Assembly (NCBI GenBank): GCA_014584375.1
Contig: JACTMZ010000139.1
Location: forward strand, 1 to 40,102
DNA: 40,102 nucleotides
Source of the DNA: Verrucomicrobiota bacterium
GTDB taxonomy: Bacteria > Verrucomicrobiota > Verrucomicrobiia > Chthoniobacterales > JACTMZ01
Reading direction: 5' to 3'
Positions 1-7,151 of this stretch are shown here, in pieces. The notes beneath the pieces are model-generated. The model saw nothing but the letters and a program-made list of their open reading frames with translations, was not told the origin of the DNA and did not search any database. A program made the translations under genes and the position numbers. The stretch's first letter is position 1. Every line of letters starts with the position of its first letter.

Positions 1-1
1 T

Positions 2-1186
2 TTTACCGAAGTGAACGCCGCCATTGGAGCCGAGCTTTTTTCGGATGATAACCTTTGGGATGACAACGCCGCTGCGACAGCGGAGCGATTGCATTTGCCC
101 GAGGAATCAAAGACCAGCACCGATTCCAGTTATCGGCAATATCCGGGCGAATCGGATAAATTTTTTGGAGCACGTCCGCGTTCCAAGGCGCTTTATGGCG
201 AGGGCGGATTGGTTTCGGGAATTTCCATCGTGTTTGCAAACAAGGGAGATTCCGTGACGAGCAGCGAATCCAAATTAAAAACCAACAAGGAACATCGTGA
301 AAGGCAGTCGCAAATTCAGGATTACAAGCGCAATATTCAGCAGGATAAAAAGACGCTGACAGACACATTGACGGCACTTTTTGGGGAGCCCGCCGCCGAC
401 CGTTTTGCGGCGGGAAAGAGAGGCGGTGATTCGGTGATCCGATGGGATTGGAAAGGGCATGCTTTTCTCCTTTCCGCCCCCCGTGATGAATATGTGAGCC
501 TGCGTATTGTTTCCACAACCGTGGCGGACACCCAGGGCAAAAGCCGACTGTCCGACGCGGAAATGCGGGAGCGGTTGTTGGCCCGCATCGAAAGGCGTCC
601 CAATGGCGATGTGCTTCTGAATGACATGCCGATGGTTGATCAGGGTCCCAAGGGCTATTGTGTGCCGGCGACTTGGGAGAGGATGATGCGGTATATGGGC
701 GTGCCGGCGGATATGTACGTGCTTGCCATGGTCGGTGACTCCGGAGAAGGCGGGGGAACCAATCCCATGAAATTGCGCAACGGAGCCACGGCGGCCATTA
801 CGGCGGCGGGACGGCGTTCCTTGCCCGTTTCCATGAAGCTGAATGTCGCCAATGTCTCCCGTTACATTGATCGCGGCATTCCCATTATGTGGGGCATGTT
901 TTCAACGGACGATTACAACAAGGCCACGATGTCACGCATGAAGGATCGGACGGGAATGACAGATACGAAGGCTTGGGGAGAAACGCTTCAGGCGGCGCGA
1001 AAGGATGCCAGAAAGTTTCAACCGGATAAAGGCACAGGGCATGTCTGCCTCATTATCGGTTACAACAAGGATACTGGAGAATTGTGTGTTTCGGATTCCT
1101 GGGGGGCAAAATTCAAAGAGCGCTGGATAACCGAAGAAGAAGCCCAGGCGGTGACACAAAACGATTTTTTTGTGATTGAAATTTGA
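2..1186 (+). CDS. Papain-fold (C39-like) cysteine peptidase-like protein, 5' partial
   Basis: The reading frame is open to the left edge, so the true start probably lies outside the window; an in-frame GTG at 11 is the first internal option. Counting from that GTG, the first ~195 residues are a polar region I do not recognise, with a charged helical stretch around 90-120. The last ~190 residues look like a C39/papain-type fold: a Cys in GYCVPAT (~217), a His in GTGHVCLIIGY (~344) and an Asp in SDSWG (~362), which match a Cys-His-Asp/Asn triad in order and spacing. This fits a peptidase, transglutaminase or amidase of that fold; the substrate is unknown. No export signal is visible in the part present. 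It lies 52 bases upstream of dnaE on the same strand, with no terminator seen between them. The fold call is moderately sure, the biological role unknown. Confidence 0.6.
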   Translation, partial: FTEVNAAIGAELFSDDNLWDDNAAATAERLHLPEESKTSTDSSYRQYPGESDKFFGARPRSKALYGEGGLVSGISIVFANKGDSVTSSESKLKTNKEHRERQSQIQDYKRNIQQDKKTLTDTLTALFGEPAADRFAAGKRGGDSVIRWDWKGHAFLLSAPRDEYVSLRIVSTTVADTQGKSRLSDAEMRERLLARIERRPNGDVLLNDMPMVDQGPKGYCVPATWERMMRYMGVPADMYVLAMVGDSGEGGGTNPMKLRNGATAAITAAGRRSLPVSMKLNVANVSRYIDRGIPIMWGMFSTDDYNKATMSRMKDRTGMTDTKAWGETLQAARKDARKFQPDKGTGHVCLIIGYNKDTGELCVSDSWGAKFKERWITEEEAQAVTQNDFFVIEI

Positions 1187-1238
1187 TTTTTTTGGCGGTG
1201 GCTTGTCCCCCGTCCGGTGCGTCGTTTAACCTTGCGGC

Positions 1239-4200
1239 ATGGCGGATTTGGATTTTGCGCATCTTCACCTGCATACGGAGTATTCGATGCTGGACGGTTC
1301 GGTGCGGGTGGGCGATTTGATGCGCAAGGTGAAGGCCGACGGAATGAAATCCGTGGCGATGACCGATCACGGGGTGCTGTATGGTGCGGTGAAATTTTAC
1401 AAGGAGGCGCATGAAGCGGGAGTTCGCCCTGTGCTGGGGTGCGAGCTTTATGTGGCACCGGGATCCATGCGGGACAAAAAGTCTTCCTCGGGAAGGGACG
1501 CCGCCTTCCATCTCACGGTGCTGGCGGAAAACAATGAGGGATGGAACAACCTGATTAAGCTGGTCAGCGCGGCACATCTCGAGGGTTTCTATTACAAGCC
1601 CCGGGTGGACAAGGAGCTTCTCGCGCAGCACGCCGGGGGATTGATCGGATTGAGCGGATGTCTCAAGGGTGAAATCAACAGCGCCATTGCGGGCGGTGAT
1701 CCGAAACGTGCATTGGCTTTGACCGGGGAATACGCCGACATATTCGGCAGGGACAGTTTTTTTCTCGAACTGCACGATCATGGAATGGATGTGCAACGCG
1801 AATGCAACAGGCAGCTCATTCGCTGGGGAAAGGATCTCGGGCTTGGTCTGGCGGCGGCCAATGACGTTCATTTTCTGGAGCGTTCGCATCATGAGGCGCA
1901 TGATGTGATGGTTTGCATCGGCACCGGATCCATGGTGCATGACGAGCGCCGCCTGCGTTATTCGCCGGAGCTTTATTTAAAAACACCGAATGAAATGGCG
2001 GCGCTTTTTGGGGAGGTTCCCGAAGCCTTGTCCAACACGGTGCGCATTGCGGAACGCTGCAATGTCACCATGGAATTCGGCAAACCGCGCTTCCCGGTTT
2101 TTCATCCGCCTGCGGAGAAAACACGCGAGGGATATTTGCGCGAATTGTGCGAAGAGGGCTTTGTTCAGCGCTATGGGGAAAACGCCGGGCCGGAGCTGCG
2201 TCAGCGGCTCGATTACGAGTTGGGCGTCCTGGAAAAACTCGGCTTCACCAGTTACTTCCTTATTGTTTGGGATTTCATTCACTATGCCAGACAACGCGGG
2301 ATTCCCGTCGGCCCGGGTCGCGGCTCGGCTGCCGGAAGCATGGTGGCCTATGTGCTGGGGATCACCGGCCTCGACCCCGTGCGCTACGGACTAATATTCG
2401 AACGCTTTCTTAATCCGGAGCGGGTCAGTCCTCCGGATATTGACGTGGATTTTTGTCAGGCGCGCCGGGGGGAGGTGATTGAATACGTACGCAACAAATA
2501 CGGCGAACGCTGCGTTTCCCAAATTGTCACGTTCAACCAGCTCGGTCCAAAAAGCGTCGTTCGCGACGTGGCACGCGTCCTTGGAATGAGCTATGGCGAC
2601 GGCGACCGCATCGCCAAGATGATCCCCAATGAACTCAACATCACCCTGACAGCGGCGCGCGAAAAAAGCCCGGAGCTGAAGGCGGCCCTGGAATCAGAGC
2701 CCGGCACGCAACAGATCTGGAGCTATTCAACCGTGCTGGAAGGGCTGTCGCGCAATGTGGGCATCCACGCAGCCGGGGTGGTCATTGGCGACCGTGATTT
2801 GTCCGAAACGATTCCTTTGTGCCGTGGCAAGGAAAACGAGGTGGTGACGCAGTATTCCATGGAGCCACTGACGGATCTCGGAATGCTCAAAATGGATTTT
2901 CTCGGACTCAAAACCCTCACCGTCACTCGTGATGCGGAGGAGATGATTCGCATGAAAGATCCATCGTTTTCCATCGAATCCATTCCCTTGGATGATCAGG
3001 CCGCCTTTGACGTTCTCAATCGTGGGGAACCCGTCGGCATATTTCAGTTTGAAGGCGGCATGTCGCGCTATTGCAAACATTTTGGATTCACCAGTCTTGA
3101 TGACATGAACGCGCTGTGCGCCCTTTATCGTCCGGGCCCGATGGAGTTGATTCCCGATTACATCAAGCGGAAAAAAGGGGAGACGAAAATCCATTACGAT
3201 CATCCCTTGCTGGAACAGGTGGCCAAGGAGACATACGGCATTCTCGTTTATCAGGAGCAGGTTCAGCAGGCCGCCAATTTGCTCGCTGGTTACAGCCTCG
3301 GTCAGGCCGACCTTTTGCGCCGTGCCATGGGAAAAAAGGATCGTGAGAAAATGGCGAAGGAGCGCAAGGTGTTCATCGCCGGATGTGAAAAGCACAATGC
3401 CATTCCGGAAAAAAAGGCGTCCGCCATTTTCGATCTTTTGGAAAAATTCGCCAATTACGGATTCAACAAAAGCCACAGCGCGGCCTACTCGCTCATCAGC
3501 TACCGCATGTGCTGGCTCAAGGCGCATTACCCGGTGGAATTCATGTGTGCGGTGCTGAGCAATGAGGTGGATGATACGGATAAAATTTCCTACTACGTGG
3601 ATGAAGTGAAGCGGATGGGCCTCGTCCTTTTACCGCCGGATTTGAACAAGAGCCTGCTGAAGTTTGCGCCGGAATCACACGAGGGGACGGAGGCTGTTCG
3701 TTTTGGATTAAGCGGCGTGAAAAACGTCGGTGCCGGCGCCATGGCCGCCGTCATTGCCGAGAGAGAAAGCAACGGCCCCTTCGCCTCACTGGATGATTTT
3801 GCCTCGCGAATGGATCCAAAGGCAATCAATCGCAAGGCGCTGGAATGCCTGATCAAATGCGGTGCCTTTGATTTCACCGGTGAGGATCGCGCCGGAATGG
3901 TTGCAGATTTGGAAATGACACTTTCCGCCAGTGCCTCCCGCCATCGCGACATTGCAGCCGGTCAGCAAAGCCTTTTTGGCGAGGAAGCCCTGCCTCTTGT
4001 GCCCCGGGCGACCTCGCGTCGACATGTCACGCCCTTCACCGAAAACGAACTACTTTCATTCGAAAAGGAGCTCTTGGGTTTTTATGTCACAGCACATCCG
4101 CTCGATCCCTACAGGGAGGTTTTGGAAACGGGGAAATTCACCCGCATTGCTGACTTGGAGGAACAGGATGACAGGGCCACAGTCAAAATCGCCGGCTTGA

Positions 4201-4655
4201 TCTCTTCGGTGCTGAAAAGATTTACAAAATCAAGCGGCAAACCCTACGCGTTTTTTGTGCTGGAAGACTTCACGGGGAAACTGGAAGTGCGATCCTGGAA
4301 TGATACTTACGAAAAATTTTCCTCGCATCTCGTTCCGGGTAAAATCGTGAAAATCACGGGGCGTCTGGATAAACGCGGCGACAAGCCAGGTGTGACGGTG
4401 CAGGAAATCGCCATATTGCAGCCACCACCCGGCGGCGAAACACCGGTGGTGCTGCGCCTTCCCTGCGGACGCTGTGGACGCCGGGAAATTGAGGAAATTC
4501 GCTCGGCCGTATCCGTCTATCCCGGACGCCGTCCACTGGTTTTGGAATTTGTGGCGAGGGACGGTGCCGTGCGGCGAATGCGGGCATCCGCTCAATTCAA
4601 AGTCGGCGACGAAGCACGACTTCGCGCCAGTTTGAAAAACCTGCTCACGGACTGA
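1239..4655 (+). CDS. dnaE: DNA polymerase III subunit alpha
   Basis: This is the replicative C-family polymerase, adding dNTPs to primed templates in the replisome. At 1138 residues it has the usual DnaE1 length. The N-terminal PHP domain opens with HLHLHTE (His8/10/12) and keeps TDHG (Asp43, His44), Glu69, His91, Cys141 and Asp209/His211, so the metal-binding set looks intact, unlike that of E. coli. The palm has PDIDVDF (Asp400, Asp402) and KMDFLG (Asp553), the three catalytic aspartates. YRPGPME and the fingers follow, then a helix-hairpin-helix segment (NVGAGAM, ~830), an OB fold (~985-1065) and a C-terminal domain. The ATG at 1239 begins directly before the PHP domain; no good Shine-Dalgarno is visible. 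The stop codon directly abuts the stop of the convergent gene. Confidence 0.97.
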   Translation: MADLDFAHLHLHTEYSMLDGSVRVGDLMRKVKADGMKSVAMTDHGVLYGAVKFYKEAHEAGVRPVLGCELYVAPGSMRDKKSSSGRDAAFHLTVLAENNEGWNNLIKLVSAAHLEGFYYKPRVDKELLAQHAGGLIGLSGCLKGEINSAIAGGDPKRALALTGEYADIFGRDSFFLELHDHGMDVQRECNRQLIRWGKDLGLGLAAANDVHFLERSHHEAHDVMVCIGTGSMVHDERRLRYSPELYLKTPNEMAALFGEVPEALSNTVRIAERCNVTMEFGKPRFPVFHPPAEKTREGYLRELCEEGFVQRYGENAGPELRQRLDYELGVLEKLGFTSYFLIVWDFIHYARQRGIPVGPGRGSAAGSMVAYVLGITGLDPVRYGLIFERFLNPERVSPPDIDVDFCQARRGEVIEYVRNKYGERCVSQIVTFNQLGPKSVVRDVARVLGMSYGDGDRIAKMIPNELNITLTAAREKSPELKAALESEPGTQQIWSYSTVLEGLSRNVGIHAAGVVIGDRDLSETIPLCRGKENEVVTQYSMEPLTDLGMLKMDFLGLKTLTVTRDAEEMIRMKDPSFSIESIPLDDQAAFDVLNRGEPVGIFQFEGGMSRYCKHFGFTSLDDMNALCALYRPGPMELIPDYIKRKKGETKIHYDHPLLEQVAKETYGILVYQEQVQQAANLLAGYSLGQADLLRRAMGKKDREKMAKERKVFIAGCEKHNAIPEKKASAIFDLLEKFANYGFNKSHSAAYSLISYRMCWLKAHYPVEFMCAVLSNEVDDTDKISYYVDEVKRMGLVLLPPDLNKSLLKFAPESHEGTEAVRFGLSGVKNVGAGAMAAVIAERESNGPFASLDDFASRMDPKAINRKALECLIKCGAFDFTGEDRAGMVADLEMTLSASASRHRDIAAGQQSLFGEEALPLVPRATSRRHVTPFTENELLSFEKELLGFYVTAHPLDPYREVLETGKFTRIADLEEQDDRATVKIAGLISSVLKRFTKSSGKPYAFFVLEDFTGKLEVRSWNDTYEKFSSHLVPGKIVKITGRLDKRGDKPGVTVQEIAILQPPPGGETPVVLRLPCGRCGRREIEEIRSAVSVYPGRRPLVLEFVARDGAVRRMRASAQFKVGDEARLRASLKNLLTD

Positions 4656-5093
4656 TCAGCGGTTTTTCAATGCGTCAGCAACAGCTGCGCCGATGGGACG
4701 CGCATCCCCGCCACCAAGTTGCTCGTTGATGTCTTCAAGACGCCGGATCAAATCAATCACCTCGCGTCGGGCATACGGCCCACCGGCCGCCGCACAAAAA
4801 TGCGTGCGACACCCAAACGGACGATCCTCGTAAATCAGGCAGCGCAATGTCCGGGCGTCAAGCAGGGGACAGGAGCCGTCCGCAGGGGAGGGAAGTGATT
4901 TGCGTCCCGTGGCTCGGAAAGCCCGGGCGGCCAGCAAGGCTTCACCCCGTGTAAGCCGTGGCGTTTTGCCGGTTATGCGAAATTGACAGCATTCCGCGCG
5001 CATTTCGCAGTTGCGCTCAATCGGACGCCTCTCCAATTCGCGATAGATGGCGCGAACTTCGCCGAGCGCGGAATCATCCGTCCGCGATTGCAT
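4656..5093 (-). CDS. YkgJ-type cysteine cluster protein
   Basis: This 145-residue protein carries the Cys pattern of the YkgJ/UPF0153 family: Cys29, Cys35-Cys36, Cys75, Cys85, Cys95 and Cys100, including the CPLL and CLIYEDRPFGCR segments. Family members are thought to bind a metal ion or an Fe-S or zinc cluster; their biochemical role is not established. Its ATG lies 3 bases after the stop of the SlyD-like gene, so the two are almost certainly co-transcribed and probably translationally coupled. The partner is a metal-binding chaperone, which makes metal delivery or metal-dependent folding a reasonable inference. No signal peptide or membrane segment is visible. The gene is convergent with dnaE, stop to stop with no intervening base. 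Confidence 0.85.
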   Translation of the reverse strand: MQSRTDDSALGEVRAIYRELERRPIERNCEMRAECCQFRITGKTPRLTRGEALLAARAFRATGRKSLPSPADGSCPLLDARTLRCLIYEDRPFGCRTHFCAAAGGPYARREVIDLIRRLEDINEQLGGGDARPIGAAVADALKNR

Positions 5094-5096
5094 TTT

Positions 5097-5672
5097 TTAA
5101 TGACGGCATCCGCAGCTGTCACCGCCATGCCCGCCGCAACACTCGTCATCCTCCTCATGGTCATCGTCATGATGGTGGTGACCGCAGCCGCAACCCTCGT
5201 GTCCGTGTTCATGATGAACGTGGCCGTGGGCAAGCTCTTCCGATGTCGCCGGACGCACATCGCGAATGGTGACTTGAAAAGTCAGCGTCTCCCCTGCGAG
5301 AGGGTGGTTGGCATCCACGGTGATATTGTCTCCCTCCACGGCGACGACAACGACATTATCCGCTCCATGCTCGCTCGTGGCGCGAAAGCGCATTCCGGGC
5401 TTGATGTCAGCGTCGGTCGGAAAAATGGAACGACTCACCGTTCCCATGCGTTTCTCATCACGCAGGCCGTAAGCCTCGACGGGTGGAACGACCACCTGGA
5501 TTTCATCGCCGGCGGCCTTGCCTTCCAGTGCTTTTTCCAACCCGGGAATGATGCTGGAATATCCATGTACATAAGCCATGGGGCCGCTGCCCTCCGAACT
5601 GTCGAGCAATTCGGAGCGACTGTTGCGAACCTGATAATCAAAATAAACGGCCTGATCCTTGGTGACTTTCAT
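5097..5672 (-). CDS. slyD: SlyD-like FKBP-type peptidyl-prolyl isomerase
   Basis: Cytoplasmic prolyl cis-trans isomerase and chaperone of the SlyD branch. Residues 1-70 and 120-140 form the split FKBP domain (VYFDYQV, IIPGLEKALEG, NHPLAGETLTF) and residues ~72-118 form the inserted IF chaperone flap. From ~149 to 191 there is a His/Cys/Asp-rich tail (GCGCGHHHH, ECCGGHGG, CGCRH) like the tail of E. coli SlyD, which binds nickel and other divalent metals and assists hydrogenase assembly. No hydrogenase genes occur in this window. The ATG at 5672 starts exactly at the FKBP fold. The 107-base upstream gap is very AT-rich and is shared only with the 3' end of the desaturase gene. It is followed after 3 bases by the Cys-cluster gene. 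Confidence 0.93.
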   Translation of the reverse strand: MKVTKDQAVYFDYQVRNSRSELLDSSEGSGPMAYVHGYSSIIPGLEKALEGKAAGDEIQVVVPPVEAYGLRDEKRMGTVSRSIFPTDADIKPGMRFRATSEHGADNVVVVAVEGDNITVDANHPLAGETLTFQVTIRDVRPATSEELAHGHVHHEHGHEGCGCGHHHHDDDHEEDDECCGGHGGDSCGCRH

Positions 5673-5779
5673 AAATGAATTTTTGGTTTTTTAAGAATTG
5701 AAATCGAATGAATCATTTTGACTGAAAATCACGATCTGAAAACCGCAAATTTCAGTTTTAAAATGGATCGGTAAATTTT

Positions 5780-6904
5780 TTACGCCGGTTGAGGAAGGCG
5801 GCGGTCGAGGTCGGCGAGAATTGCGACAAGTTGACGGGTTTCCCGGCGCCAGTTTTCAATAACCTTGCGGGAAATCTCGGCCTGCTCTGCCATGGCTTTT
5901 TCCAACGCGGCATAATTTGCCGCGAGGCGTTCGCTCAGATGGGCGAACGTTTGATGTGCCTGCTGACCGAGAATGGTGGCGATGGTTTCGGAATGATGAT
6001 TTTTTTCCTCCGCACGGCGGCGGGCTTCCGTCATTTCCGCCAGCAGGATTTTTTCCGCAGGCACCCGGCGCAGATTGCTGACCAAGCCGACTTTTTCCAG
6101 CGCCCAGATCGTCCATTTTGTCGGGTCAAAATTACTTGGCTTCACGCCATTGCGATAGTCGTGCTGAAACTCGTGATGGTAGTTGTGATAGCCCTCGCCG
6201 AAGGTGAAGAGCGCCATGATTGCGCTGTCACGCGCGGTATGACGGGAGGAATACGGCTGTTTGCCAATGGTGTGACAAAGGGAATTGATGAAAAACGTGC
6301 AATGTTGCACGAGGAAAACACGAAATACACCCGCAAGCAAAAAGGCGCCCAGCGCGCCCGCCCAGCCGTTCCACAGATACCCCAAAAAAGTGGGGAGGGC
6401 GAAGCCCACGACAAAGGCGATGGGAATGCACCAGCGATGTTGCCACATCACCAGGCGGTCACGCTTGAGATCGGCCACATTGTCCATCGTCTCCGGCGTC
6501 AATTTGAAAAACAACCAGCCAATGTGCGCCCAGAGAAACCCTTTGGAAATGTCATAGGGATCATCCTCGTGATCCACAAACTTGTGATGCTTGCGATGAT
6601 CGGAACTCCAATCCAAAACGGAATTCTCAAAGGCGCAGGCGCCAAAAATCAGGGTCGTCAGCCGAACCGGCAGCTTCGCCTTGAAGGAAAGATGCGAAAA
6701 CAAACGATGGTAGCCGAGAGTGATGCTCAGGCCCGTGGCAATATAGAAAAACAGGAAGAGCCCGACCTGAAACCAATCCAATCCAAACCGCCAGATGTAG
6801 AGCGGCACAGCCACAATGGAGAGAATGTTGATGACGGCAAGAAAGGCGCTTGTGACCCAGTTGATGCGGGACCAAGGAATGCGCTGACGAAGGGATGCGT
6901 GCAT
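5780..6904 (-). CDS. Acyl-CoA/fatty acid delta-9-type desaturase
   Basis: Integral membrane di-iron desaturase of the stearoyl-CoA desaturase family (FADS), introducing a cis double bond into acyl-CoA or acyl-lipid chains. With the ATG at 6904 the protein is 374 residues. The three histidine boxes are present: HRLFSH (66-71), HRKHH (103-107) and HNYHH (240-244), preceded by hydrophobic segments at ~17-38, 44-62, 163-178 and 184-202. A weaker upstream start would add 53 residues without family similarity. Residues ~300-374 form a charged, probably helical or coiled-coil tail that typical bacterial family members lack. Palindromes 92 bases upstream of the chosen start may be regulatory. It is likely a single-gene transcript. 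Confidence 0.92.
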   Translation of the reverse strand: MHASLRQRIPWSRINWVTSAFLAVINILSIVAVPLYIWRFGLDWFQVGLFLFFYIATGLSITLGYHRLFSHLSFKAKLPVRLTTLIFGACAFENSVLDWSSDHRKHHKFVDHEDDPYDISKGFLWAHIGWLFFKLTPETMDNVADLKRDRLVMWQHRWCIPIAFVVGFALPTFLGYLWNGWAGALGAFLLAGVFRVFLVQHCTFFINSLCHTIGKQPYSSRHTARDSAIMALFTFGEGYHNYHHEFQHDYRNGVKPSNFDPTKWTIWALEKVGLVSNLRRVPAEKILLAEMTEARRRAEEKNHHSETIATILGQQAHQTFAHLSERLAANYAALEKAMAEQAEISRKVIENWRRETRQLVAILADLDRRLPQPA

Positions 6905-6977
6905 GGAATGTAAAATGGAAAACCGGGCAATGAAATGAATGGGACACGGTAGAGGCCGTTTCCCTCTGGCGCAAGTA

Positions 6978-7009
6978 GCAATTGCCTTCAACGCGCTTGA
7001 AATTTCAAG
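6978..7009. promoter_or_regulatory. Nested palindromes upstream of the desaturase gene
   Basis: A perfect 14-bp palindrome CTTGAAATTTCAAG lies at 6996-7009. Its left part also forms an inverted repeat with the preceding TTCAA (6987-6991), giving TTCAA-cgcgc-TTGAA, and an 8-bp palindrome GCAATTGC lies at 6978-6985. The cluster is about 75-105 bases upstream of the desaturase start and inside a 247-base intergenic gap. Such stacked half-sites are typical of operators for dimeric regulators; membrane-lipid genes are often controlled by TetR- or FadR-like proteins, but no regulator gene is adjacent. This is inference from symmetry only. Confidence 0.4.
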
Positions 7010-7134
7010 TTTATCAGCCTTCGCGGGCGATCGCGCTGTCGGGGCATGACGCCGAGGTGACAATTAACCGCTCGGTGGTTGAGGGCAAGAAGCCGCCGCT
7101 TCTGCGCCGCAAGCAGGACAAGGATGCTGCCTGA
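6979..7134 (+). other. Coding-like remnant in the desaturase/glycosidase gap
   Basis: Between the desaturase start and the glycosidase stop there is a plus-strand frame open from the stop at 6976-6978 to a TGA at 7132-7134. Its last ~38 codons (from 7021) are rich in G/C third positions and read like a normal basic protein terminus ending in LLRRKQDKDAA. There is no ATG, and only a TTG at 6982 could start it. It may be the 3' scar of a displaced gene or a chance frame. I do not recognise the peptide. The rest of the 6905-7151 gap holds the palindrome cluster; I see nothing else there. Confidence 0.2.
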
Positions 7135-7151
7135 TTTTGCCCCGCTGGAAG

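Noticed and set aside
1113-1940. Long minus-strand frame across the start of dnaE
   Set aside because: It is antisense to the PHP domain, whose motifs are unambiguous.
5736-5755. CTGAAA-n8-TTTCAG as a terminator of the desaturase gene
   Set aside because: The stem is short and AT-rich with no useful T-run; it may equally be part of the slyD promoter.
5789-6913. 374-codon plus-strand frame antisense to the desaturase
   Set aside because: The desaturase histidine boxes are in the minus-strand frame; the plus frame has no family features.
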